Of a stretch of 64,000 nt of DNA, positions 21,083-31,872 are shown piece by piece. The notes under the pieces are model-generated. The model had not been told where the DNA came from and did not search any database. It worked only from the letters and a program-made list of their open reading frames with translations. Each line of letters begins with the position of its first letter. The stretch's first letter is position 1. Both the position numbers and the translations under genes were made by a program. The stretch lies in contig JABAKD010000016.1 in assembly GCA_012845835.1 (NCBI GenBank), forward strand, positions 26,087,527-26,151,526, given 5' to 3'. The DNA comes from Undaria pinnatifida. Lineage: Eukaryota > Sar > Phaeophyceae > Laminariales > Alariaceae.

Positions 21083-21647
21083 GAAGATGATGACTAGTAG
21101 TAAAAGTATGTACCAGGTAGCAGTTCACTCAGATGTCTTGTATGATATCGGTACTTGTTGCTGGTTATACAGAACTACCCACTGAGCTATATGGGTACTT
21201 GTTGTTGGTTATACAGAACTACCCACTGAGCTACGTAGTCACTACCCACTGAGCTCCGTAGTCACGTGACTACGTAGCTCAGTGGGTAGTTCTATATAAC
21301 CAACAAAAATAATGCCATGCGTTCGAATCCCACCCACTTCGTATTTCCGCTTTTTTCCGGGAAAAGCAAAAAGAAAATAACGTCTTTGCGAGCGTGCGCG
21401 CTGGAGACGTGAATGGTTATGATAGTTTGCCCCTGAGTACTACGGTCGCGCGTGGCGAGGGGAGAGAGCTCCGGAGATCCCTGTTACGAAGTCGGTGAGA
21501 GTCACTCAGCGGACTCCCAAACATATATTTTGTTGGTTATATAGAACTACCCACTACGTGGCTCAGTGGGTAGTTCTATGTGATCAACACTTGTACAGCA
21601 GTGTAAAAGTACCAGTAATCCCGCCGCACGTATGATGCGAGCTGCTG
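21083..21647. repeat. tRNA-like and inverted AGAACTACCCACTGAGCT repeats
   Basis: The word AGAACTACCCACTGAGCT occurs on the plus strand at 21171-21188 and 21214-21231, partly at 21241-21255 and 21543-21555, and in reverse at 21276-21293 and 21562-21577, making several hairpins. The copy at 21268-21340 has a perfect tRNA A box (TAGCTCAGTGG, 21275-21285) and B box (GTTCGAATCCC, 21321-21331), but the stems do not pair well. No protein-coding gene. Confidence 0.55.
21268..21340 (+). other. tRNA pseudogene or SINE head
   Basis: A and B boxes at correct spacing; T-stem and acceptor stem are poorly paired, and the D-stem 3' strand is GTTC instead of GAGC. Internal pol III promoter possible; functional tRNA unlikely. 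Confidence 0.35.
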
Positions 21648-21656
21648 TATTAAACA
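21648..21656. repeat. outer 9-bp target-site duplication, left
   Basis: TATTAAACA, identical to 36975-36983, flanking the three-copy array. Confidence 0.85.
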
Positions 21657-21695
21657 GGCAAATTTGGCATGTACCGGGCCAGCTTTTTTAAATTT

Positions 21696-21722
21696 AATTC
21701 CGCGGGCGAAGCCCGTGGAATT
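21696..21722. other. hairpin inside the left TIR
   Basis: AATTCCGCGGGC and GCCCGTGGAATT pair around GAA with one G-T mismatch. Present in all three copies. Confidence 0.7.
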
Positions 21723-23672
21723 TTTGTGGAAACCCCTATCGTATGTAGACTAGTCTAAAGGGAAAAAAAAACAGAGTTTTGGGTGCGATGCCGCAAGGGA
21801 TTACAGCCGCTCTGTGCCGCCATATCCCTTTTTGTGTCGACTACGAGTGTGGAACGGGTGTTGACTATGTTGCCTGTCCATCAAAATGTCACGCACGGCC
21901 GTGGTAGTCGTCTATGCAACGAGTGCAATGCTGCTGTAGAGTGCTATATTCTGGCGATATCTTTTTTACCGTTTGGTAGGATACGCGGAAGATGTGGCAC
22001 CTCGGGACTCGAGACGTACAGCATGCGGAAGGTTCACGAATAAATACAGCAGCATGCTGAATTCCGGACGGAGAGTACAGATTGTCCTACCATATAGCCT
22101 GGTGTGTAGCAGGTGCAGTATAGTACGAGTACCGATAGTAATCTTCAGTTGCAATCCGTACGTGTGCATGCGGCCTCTCGTGGGCCACACCACTGAGACG
22201 AGACATGGGCCCATACAACGCACGTACGAATACGCATGTATGTGCGAGGCTTGCACTGGCTTATACCGCAGCCTGGATTAGCTGCCTGTGTACGCTCCTC
22301 ATGACATACTAAACAGACTTCGCCTATCTACCTTCGGCATTGCCCCCTGTAGGTATCGTTTGCTTTGCGCGCATGCACAGACAGCGACGACGCGGCCTCG
22401 ACGTGTCAAAGCTTGACTGGAATCATATTTGTATCTGAAAATTATTCCTGCTCAGACCTCGTGCCCATCAGCCGTGGGTCCACCCTAGCCAAACATTGGC
22501 GCTACTGGTTGGCACGTGCTACACGTCTGCGTAGGAATATCAAACGGCAGCCTCCCACTTAAGCGTTCTATCTTACTTTTGGCGGGACTCCGCCCACAAT
22601 CCCACCTCTCACGTCAGTGTTGCCAACGTCACCGTCTTCTCTAGTCCCTCGGTCGTCACATCACCCACTCCCCTCCTTAACACCAACACCCCATAACAAA
22701 AGGTAGACTGCCCCCTCCACCTCTACCCCGTTTACAGCACAAGCGAAGCCAGACGGTTCTGGTCATGCTTGAGCTGTTTGCGACGCAGGGACCCTCGGAA
22801 GAGTGGTGTTCTTGCTGGTGTTGTTGCTATATTGCCCGCTTCGCCTCAACGTATTTCTTGAAATCCTGCGAAAAAGTTGCACTCGCAGCCTTCCACCTCT
22901 AGTCGGTCGGCCAGCATCTCGTTCTGGAATTGCTACAGCTTCATTCCGGCTCGCCGCAAAGGCAGTGAAGTCCAGTACCTGCGGGGTTCTCCCTTTCGAG
23001 ATACTAAGGTGGCGAAAGGCTTGACGATAGTGTCCCGGCAGACATCCTGCTAACGGCGCGAACAGATCAAACAGCAAGGAGGACACAGGGGATGGCGACA
23101 CGAGGGGTTATCTGTCACTGAAAACTCAATGCTATCATAACGCCGCAATTCGAAGTGGCAACGGAATAAAGGCAGGCAATATGCATTGAGTCCAAAGAAC
23201 GATGCACGAATGCAGCTCCATACAGAGCAGCTGGTGTTCAACCATCACCTCCATATGTAGCGAAAAAAATGCAAACCCCGCACTGGTCTCGCTAACAATC
23301 CGCGCGGCCACTAGCCCAGAAAAAAATCCACGGCATGTGATGTCTTCTTCAATCCCACCATTGAAAAGTGGGGTCGACTACCACCAGACTGTATCTCCAG
23401 AAAATTGTCTATCAGCATGGAGCATAAACCCCTAGCAAACGCTAGCAACTCCGAGTCCGTGTCCCTGTGCCGTCGTTGGAATTACTGGGGATTTTAGCGT
23501 CGACAACGATCCTTGAGAGGGGTGGCCAGAACTAGAGTTCACCGCGGCTGGTTTAGACGCAGAGCGAGCGACTGCAATTGAATTACGAGCGAAAGCGACC
23601 CATAAATAGTGCTGCCTACTTGGTACATTTCAACTCTCCGTTGTGCTTAGCACGCCCCCCTCCGGCATATGC

Positions 23673-24445
23673 CTACTGTACTATTTCGCTAAATATGAAG
23701 ACATCATACGCGATGGCACGCAAACAATAGTTTTCGACGATGCTGACTGCGCCCAGGTGAGTTGAGTTATTAACTGACGATCTCCAAAGATTCCAACCAT
23801 ACCGAAATTGCGTTTTTATTGCGGTCGTGACAGTGAGCCAATTATAGTCAATGCGGTCAAACTTTGTGTGGCGCCGTACAACGGTGTAGCCCCAATGATC
23901 TACGAAGCAATCGAGCCGCCCTGTCCAAGATATTTCTTTGTGTTGTCTACCCATAGCTATGCAGCCCCCCCTCGTCCCCCCCGGCGCAAGCACGTCTAAA
24001 CTCACCTTGATGAGATAAAATCGAAGGCCGGATCCACTAGGCCAAGGTCTTCCGCACCCGGCTTAATTTTGTCGGGGGCTCCAACCGAGACTCGCCGTCT
24101 GGGGCGCTGGAAATTGGGATGATAGGAAGACAGATTTTGGGGACGGGCGATAAGCAGCAAGGCCATATTTCCGCCGACCGGTCATGGCGTACGAGGCAAG
24201 CAATCGTGTGCAATCCCAGGTACACGCACAAAACAAGGAAAAAAAAGGCGCCTAAGACGCGACCTCTTTGTACTCGCTAACATGGTTCGCACTCCAAGCG
24301 CAATCTTTATCTTTGTCACCTGTGATTCTTCAAGTGTTTTTTAAGTAAATTGGTACTCAACCCCGACACGATATATGACACGCCGGAGGGTTTGAAACTT
24401 ACCAGCACAACCTAACGTTTCACTGTGCTTGCTAGGACAGAACGA
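23673..24445 (-). CDS. candidate multi-exon gene in the tandem element, unidentified
   Basis: Possible exons 24445-24403, 24319-24264, 24106-24006 and 23946-23673. The introns 24402-24320 (83 nt, GTAAGT...CACAG) and 24005-23947 (59 nt, GTGAGT...GTAG) have good borders and preserve frame across the join; the donor between exons 2 and 3 (GTCGCG) is weak. An upstream 59-nt intron (24703-24645, GTGAGT...TTCAG) also joins two open frames in phase 0 but I could not connect it. The last exon has about 90 residues rich in Trp, Tyr and Arg, ending at TAG 23673. The same model exists at +5108 and +10216. No family recognised; the exon chain is a hypothesis. Confidence 0.2.
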
Positions 24446-25650
24446 CTGCGCGAAGTATCATTTTTTTTCCGGCCCAACGGACGTCTTCTGCTTGACTCGC
24501 TGCCTTGTCATACCAAAACAGTGGCGGCCGGACGGATTCGACCACAAAGAAAGTAGAAAACATCAAGGGGTCAACGGCGGTATGCTCATCAATGCATATT
24601 TCACACTGACGGGGCGGTTTTGGATTCAGCACCAAAATTGAAAACTGAACGTAGAAGTTTATTACATGGGCAGAGCACATGAACATTTACAACTGACACT
24701 CACCGCATCGCTCTCCCCGGGAATGCTATGCATGGTTTTGCGCCGATGTCGTCCGTCACGGCCCTGAGCCCCACTCCACGAACAGGCGCATGATTGGTGC
24801 GCGTGGTGGCCTTCACGCCCACCGCGCAACGTCCTAAAAGAGTGGAAGGGAACAGCATCACCAGTCACACGTCAGCAGGCAGAAACAGTCTGGACGCCAT
24901 TTCGCCAATACTGTACATCTGAAGAGGGGAAGAACGCGAAAGTATGTGAGGTATGGGATGGAAACGAGTTCAAGAGATGAACGTCCACGGTAGAACGTGA
25001 CGCGCATCACACGCCTTGCGGTGCACGTTGCTCAAGCCTGAACGAGACATGAACGAATCGTCCCTCCGCGCCATCTACTCGACAACCAGTCAACCTCACC
25101 TTAACGCGGCGGAATCCTTTCCCCTTGTCGGCGTTTTTCACTCCTGCCAAAGGCCGTATTGTGCTCCCGATGGATGCTTCGGCGTTGAGGTTCCCAGCAA
25201 TCTATGAGCATATTTTTTTTCAAGAAGCAAGGGCGAAGAGAGAAACGGTGCTGTACAGATGCTGCTGACTCCCATCTTGGATGACTTGAGGTTCCTACCA
25301 ACCAGAGTACAGTACCTGTGCACTTAACAACCTGTGTACTTGGACAATCTGTGTACGTGTACATAAGTATACGGCGACAGTTGCTCGGCGATACGAACAG
25401 CAGGACACCGTAAACAACAGCAACAACATCCTCAACAGCTAGCGGAACCGACACAGCTATTACTGATACTGTACAGCATAAACCCCAGCTTTTGCAGCGG
25501 CTACTGCTGCTTCATGTGACAGTTGCTGTTGCCATGCCTATCACTGCCGCTGTTATTTCACACCTGGGAAAACAGTATATCGACTACGTGCGCGGTGTGC
25601 ATGTTGTCCGGCAACACGGTACGTGCGTTGGGGAGCCGCGGGCAGCAGCA

Positions 25651-25681
25651 GCAGTAGCCGTAGAAGGACAGCAGCAGCAGT

Positions 25682-25742
<61 letters not shown>
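25651..25742 (+). repeat. (CAG)n / (GCAGTA) trinucleotide tract, copy 1
   Basis: Runs of CAG interrupted by TAG. The same tract is in copies 2 and 3 with equal length (about 30759-30850 and 35867-35958). The poly-Cys frame on the minus strand is an artefact of this run. Confidence 0.9.
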
Positions 25743-26581
25743 GAGGTCTAAAAAAGTATTTGACACAGCTTCTATCACTCTATACATGTAGCAACCCAGT
25801 TGCCGCTGCTGCCGCTGTCACGCGTTGCTGTTGATGAACCTTTTTCCGCCAATGTCCTCCACATGTGACTACGCGATGACTGTGCTCAACGCGTGCAATA
25901 ATGGGATGCCGCAGACAGCAGCCGCGACCGCCGCAGCAGCCGCTCAAAGCAATGTGCATTACCTCTACCACTGTACAGTGTAGCAACCCCAGCAGTCTGT
26001 TACCCTCTGCGGTGTACCTAGTACTGTTACCGCCGCTGTCCGCGGCCTATTGTTGTTGCAACACAGCAGTTAAAAAGTTGGTAGCTGCAGTTTCGTGCAC
26101 TGGTCGCATCCGTGCGCTATGTATTCGTGCAATGGAGCGTACGAAGACACCGCCTACAAACCTGACCAGAATCTAGTCAAACGAAGCCTACGAGGCAACG
26201 ATACACAACCAATCAAGCGCATGAAAGTACCAGCGAAAGCATCACCCTTCTACTCACGATATTGCTGCATGTTGCTGGCCTTGCTGCTGCGCGTACGGCA
26301 CGGAAAACAGACTCGCCCGGTCAGGTCAATCAAGGCTCCAGTGTCGCTCCAACTAGACCCGATCTGTATCGCTTTTTTGGCGGTGGTGGTTGTCGACGCA
26401 GGGGGCCATCCTCACCGAAAACGTTGGCTTATTAGGGTCTACCGGTATGTGCACGGTGATCCCCAGCTCATGACATTCCAGGAATGTGTGTAGAAGGGCA
26501 TTCGAGCTTCTAAAATGTGGGTAGTGTTCGAGTGGGGAGCGTGCAGAGCAGTTTGAATTGCGGCGCGAGGTTGCGGCGCGA

Positions 26582-26729
26582 TGCAAAGCAAGTGCGGCGC
26601 GATGCAAAGCAAATGCAAAGCAGAATAGAGCCTTCTGATTGGTCAGTGCAAAGCAAAATGGGGTTTCGATACAATGGGTGCATTACGATGCAAAGCAAAT
26701 AAAGCTCTATGATTGGTCAATGCAAAGCA
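26582..26729. promoter_or_regulatory. subterminal TGCAAAGCA repeats with CCAAT boxes, copy 1
   Basis: TGCAAAGCA at 26582, 26603, 26614, 26647, 26689 and 26721, all in one orientation. ATTGGTCA at 26638 and 26712 reads as TGACCAAT on the minus strand. These sites would suit transposase binding and a minus-strand promoter. They occur only near the right end. Confidence 0.5.
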
Positions 26730-26758
26730 GATCTGGCCCGGTACGTTCAAGACTCGCC

Positions 26759-26764
26759 TATTAA
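26759..26764. other. copy 1 / copy 2 junction spacer
   Basis: TATTAA between GCC and GGC element ends: the outer 9-bp duplication without its last three bases (ACA). The junction at 31867-31872 is the same. Confidence 0.85.
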
Positions 26765-29700
26765 GGCAAATTTGGCATGTACCGGGCCAGCTTTTTTAAA
26801 TTTAATTCCGCGGGCGAAGCCCGTGGAATTTTTGTGGAAACCCCTATCGTATGTAGACTAGTCTAAAGGGAAAAAAAAACAGAGTTTTGGGTGCGATGCC
26901 GCAAGGGATTACAGCCGCTCTGTGCCGCCATATCCCTTTTTGTGTCGACTACGAGTGTGGAACGGGTGTTGACTATGTTGCCTGTCCATCAAAATGTCAC
27001 GCACGGCCGTGGTAGTCGTCTATGCAACGAGTGCAATGCTGCTGTAGAGTGCTATATTCTGGCGATATCTTTTTTACCGTTTGGTAGGATACGCGGAAGA
27101 TGTGGCACCTCGGGACTCGAGACGTACAGCATGCGGAAGGTTCACGAATAAATACAGCAGCATGCTGAATTCCGGACGGAGAGTACAGATTGTCCTACCA
27201 TATAGCCTGGTGTGTAGCAGGTGCAGTATAGTACGAGTACCGATAGTAATCTTCAGTTGCAATCCGTACGTGTGCATGCGGCCTCTCGTGGGCCACACCA
27301 CTGAGACGAGACATGGGCCCATACAACGCACGTACGAATACGCATGTATGTGCGAGGCTTGCACTGGCTTATACCGCAGCCTGGATTAGCTGCCTGTGTA
27401 CGCTCCTCATGACATACTAAACAGACTTCGCCTATCTACCTTCGGCATTGCCCCCTGTAGGTATCGTTTGCTTTGCGCGCATGCACAGACAGCGACGACG
27501 CGGCCTCGACGTGTCAAAGCTTGACTGGAATCATATTTGTATCTGAAAATTATTCCTGCTCAGACCTCGTGCCCATCAGCCGTGGGTCCACCCTAGCCAA
27601 ACATTGGCGCTACTGGTTGGCACGTGCTACACGTCTGCGTAGGAATATCAAACGGCAGCCTCCCACTTAAGCGTTCTATCTTACTTTTGGCGGGACTCCG
27701 CCCACAATCCCACCTCTCACGTCAGTGTTGCCAACGTCACCGTCTTCTCTAGTCCCTCGGTCGTCACATCACCCACTCCCCTCCTTAACACCAACACCCC
27801 ATAACAAAAGGTAGACTGCCCCCTCCACCTCTACCCCGTTTACAGCACAAGCGAAGCCAGACGGTTCTGGTCATGCTTGAGCTGTTTGCGACGCAGGGAC
27901 CCTCGGAAGAGTGGTGTTCTTGCTGGTGTTGTTGCTATATTGCCCGCTTCGCCTCAACGTATTTCTTGAAATCCTGCGAAAAAGTTGCACTCGCAGCCTT
28001 CCACCTCTAGTCGGTCGGCCAGCATCTCGTTCTGGAATTGCTACAGCTTCATTCCGGCTCGCCGCAAAGGCAGTGAAGTCCAGTACCTGCGGGGTTCTCC
28101 CTTTCGAGATACTAAGGTGGCGAAAGGCTTGACGATAGTGTCCCGGCAGACATCCTGCTAACGGCGCGAACAGATCAAACAGCAAGGAGGACACAGGGGA
28201 TGGCGACACGAGGGGTTATCTGTCACTGAAAACTCAATGCTATCATAACGCCGCAATTCGAAGTGGCAACGGAATAAAGGCAGGCAATATGCATTGAGTC
28301 CAAAGAACGATGCACGAATGCAGCTCCATACAGAGCAGCTGGTGTTCAACCATCACCTCCATATGTAGCGAAAAAAATGCAAACCCCGCACTGGTCTCGC
28401 TAACAATCCGCGCGGCCACTAGCCCAGAAAAAAATCCACGGCATGTGATGTCTTCTTCAATCCCACCATTGAAAAGTGGGGTCGACTACCACCAGACTGT
28501 ATCTCCAGAAAATTGTCTATCAGCATGGAGCATAAACCCCTAGCAAACGCTAGCAACTCCGAGTCCGTGTCCCTGTGCCGTCGTTGGAATTACTGGGGAT
28601 TTTAGCGTCGACAACGATCCTTGAGAGGGGTGGCCAGAACTAGAGTTCACCGCGGCTGGTTTAGACGCAGAGCGAGCGACTGCAATTGAATTACGAGCGA
28701 AAGCGACCCATAAATAGTGCTGCCTACTTGGTACATTTCAACTCTCCGTTGTGCTTAGCACGCCCCCCTCCGGCATATGCCTACTGTACTATTTCGCTAA
28801 ATATGAAGACATCATACGCGATGGCACGCAAACAATAGTTTTCGACGATGCTGACTGCGCCCAGGTGAGTTGAGTTATTAACTGACGATCTCCAAAGATT
28901 CCAACCATACCGAAATTGCGTTTTTATTGCGGTCGTGACAGTGAGCCAATTATAGTCAATGCGGTCAAACTTTGTGTGGCGCCGTACAACGGTGTAGCCC
29001 CAATGATCTACGAAGCAATCGAGCCGCCCTGTCCAAGATATTTCTTTGTGTTGTCTACCCATAGCTATGCAGCCCCCCCTCGTCCCCCCCGGCGCAAGCA
29101 CGTCTAAACTCACCTTGATGAGATAAAATCGAAGGCCGGATCCACTAGGCCAAGGTCTTCCGCACCCGGCTTAATTTTGTCGGGGGCTCCAACCGAGACT
29201 CGCCGTCTGGGGCGCTGGAAATTGGGATGATAGGAAGACAGATTTTGGGGACGGGCGATAAGCAGCAAGGCCATATTTCCGCCGACCGGTCATGGCGTAC
29301 GAGGCAAGCAATCGTGTGCAATCCCAGGTACACGCACAAAACAAGGAAAAAAAAGGCGCCTAAGACGCGACCTCTTTGTACTCGCTAACATGGTTCGCAC
29401 TCCAAGCGCAATCTTTATCTTTGTCACCTGTGATTCTTCAAGTGTTTTTTAAGTAAATTGGTACTCAACCCCGACACGATATATGACACGCCGGAGGGTT
29501 TGAAACTTACCAGCACAACCTAACGTTTCACTGTGCTTGCTAGGACAGAACGACTGCGCGAAGTATCATTTTTTTTCCGGCCCAACGGACGTCTTCTGCT
29601 TGACTCGCTGCCTTGTCATACCAAAACAGTGGCGGCCGGACGGATTCGACCACAAAGAAAGTAGAAAACATCAAGGGGTCAACGGCGGTATGCTCATCAA

Positions 29701-30789
29701 TGCATATTTCACACTGACGGGGCGGTTTTGGATTCAGCACCAAAATTGAAAACTGAACGTAGAAGTTTATTACATGGGCAGAGCACATGAACATTTACAA
29801 CTGACACTCACCGCATCGCTCTCCCCGGGAATGCTATGCATGGTTTTGCGCCGATGTCGTCCGTCACGGCCCTGAGCCCCACTCCACGAACAGGCGCATG
29901 ATTGGTGCGCGTGGTGGCCTTCACGCCCACCGCGCAACGTCCTAAAAGAGTGGAAGGGAACAGCATCACCAGTCACACGTCAGCAGGCAGAAACAGTCTG
30001 GACGCCATTTCGCCAATACTGTACATCTGAAGAGGGGAAGAACGCGAAAGTATGTGAGGTATGGGATGGAAACGAGTTCAAGAGATGAACGTCCACGGTA
30101 GAACGTGACGCGCATCACACGCCTTGCGGTGCACGTTGCTCAAGCCTGAACGAGACATGAACGAATCGTCCCTCCGCGCCATCTACTCGACAACCAGTCA
30201 ACCTCACCTTAACGCGGCGGAATCCTTTCCCCTTGTCGGCGTTTTTCACTCCTGCCAAAGGCCGTATTGTGCTCCCGATGGATGCTTCGGCGTTGAGGTT
30301 CCCAGCAATCTATGAGCATATTTTTTTTCAAGAAGCAAGGGCGAAGAGAGAAACGGTGCTGTACAGATGCTGCTGACTCCCATCTTGGATGACTTGAGGT
30401 TCCTACCAACCAGAGTACAGTACCTGTGCACTTAACAACCTGTGTACTTGGACAATCTGTGTACGTGTACATAAGTATACGGCGACAGTTGCTCGGCGAT
30501 ACGAACAGCAGGACACCGTAAACAACAGCAACAACATCCTCAACAGCTAGCGGAACCGACACAGCTATTACTGATACTGTACAGCATAAACCCCAGCTTT
30601 TGCAGCGGCTACTGCTGCTTCATGTGACAGTTGCTGTTGCCATGCCTATCACTGCCGCTGTTATTTCACACCTGGGAAAACAGTATATCGACTACGTGCG
30701 CGGTGTGCATGTTGTCCGGCAACACGGTACGTGCGTTGGGGAGCCGCGGGCAGCAGCAGCAGTAGCCGTAGAAGGACAGCAGCAGCAGT

Positions 30790-30850
<61 letters not shown>

Positions 30851-31866
30851 GAGGTCTAAAAAAGTATTTGACACAGCTTCTATCACTCTATACATGTAGC
30901 AACCCAGTTGCCGCTGCTGCCGCTGTCACGCGTTGCTGTTGATGAACCTTTTTCCGCCAATGTCCTCCACATGTGACTACGCGATGACTGTGCTCAACGC
31001 GTGCAATAATGGGATGCCGCAGACAGCAGCCGCGACCGCCGCAGCAGCCGCTCAAAGCAATGTGCATTACCTCTACCACTGTACAGTGTAGCAACCCCAG
31101 CAGTCTGTTACCCTCTGCGGTGTACCTAGTACTGTTACCGCCGCTGTCCGCGGCCTATTGTTGTTGCAACACAGCAGTTAAAAAGTTGGTAGCTGCAGTT
31201 TCGTGCACTGGTCGCATCCGTGCGCTATGTATTCGTGCAATGGAGCGTACGAAGACACCGCCTACAAACCTGACCAGAATCTAGTCAAACGAAGCCTACG
31301 AGGCAACGATACACAACCAATCAAGCGCATGAAAGTACCAGCGAAAGCATCACCCTTCTACTCACGATATTGCTGCATGTTGCTGGCCTTGCTGCTGCGC
31401 GTACGGCACGGAAAACAGACTCGCCCGGTCAGGTCAATCAAGGCTCCAGTGTCGCTCCAACTAGACCCGATCTGTATCGCTTTTTTGGCGGTGGTGGTTG
31501 TCGACGCAGGGGGCCATCCTCACCGAAAACGTTGGCTTATTAGGGTCTACCGGTATGTGCACGGTGATCCCCAGCTCATGACATTCCAGGAATGTGTGTA
31601 GAAGGGCATTCGAGCTTCTAAAATGTGGGTAGTGTTCGAGTGGGGAGCGTGCAGAGCAGTTTGAATTGCGGCGCGAGGTTGCGGCGCGATGCAAAGCAAG
31701 TGCGGCGCGATGCAAAGCAAATGCAAAGCAGAATAGAGCCTTCTGATTGGTCAGTGCAAAGCAAAATGGGGTTTCGATACAATGGGTGCATTACGATGCA
31801 AAGCAAATAAAGCTCTATGATTGGTCAATGCAAAGCAGATCTGGCCCGGTACGTTCAAGACTCGCC
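26765..31866 (-). mobile_element. 5,102-bp TIR element, tandem copy 2
   Basis: Same orientation and period as copy 1. All homopolymers and reading frames that I compared are unchanged, so the copies appear identical. Same TIRs, subterminal sites and candidate exons, offset by 5,108. Confidence 0.85.
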
Positions 31867-31872
31867 TATTAA

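Larger units (their letters stand above)
21657..26758 (-). mobile_element. 5,102-bp TIR element, tandem copy 1
   Basis: Bounded by 26-bp imperfect inverted repeats: both ends read GGC... and share the inner 12 bp GTACCGGGCCAG (left 21657-21682; right, as complement, 26733-26758). It repeats at a period of exactly 5,108 bp as copies 2 and 3. A hairpin (21696-21722) lies just inside the left end. Six TGCAAAGCA words and two inverted CCAAT boxes lie inside the right end. No long ORF is present. Strong minus-strand splice donors at 26415, 25099, 24703, 24402 and 24005 suggest an intron-rich gene read from the right end. The 9-bp outer target duplication fits MULE-like transposons, but no transposase domain was recognised. 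Confidence 0.85.

Noticed and set aside
23808-24005. Plus-strand exon with donor CCCAG|GTGAGT at about 23756
   Set aside because: Would overlap the minus-strand candidate exons and needs an implausibly short ~33-nt intron; cannot be decided by eye, so not listed.
25584-25787. Cysteine-rich small protein on the minus strand
   Set aside because: Pure translation of the (CAG)n tract.
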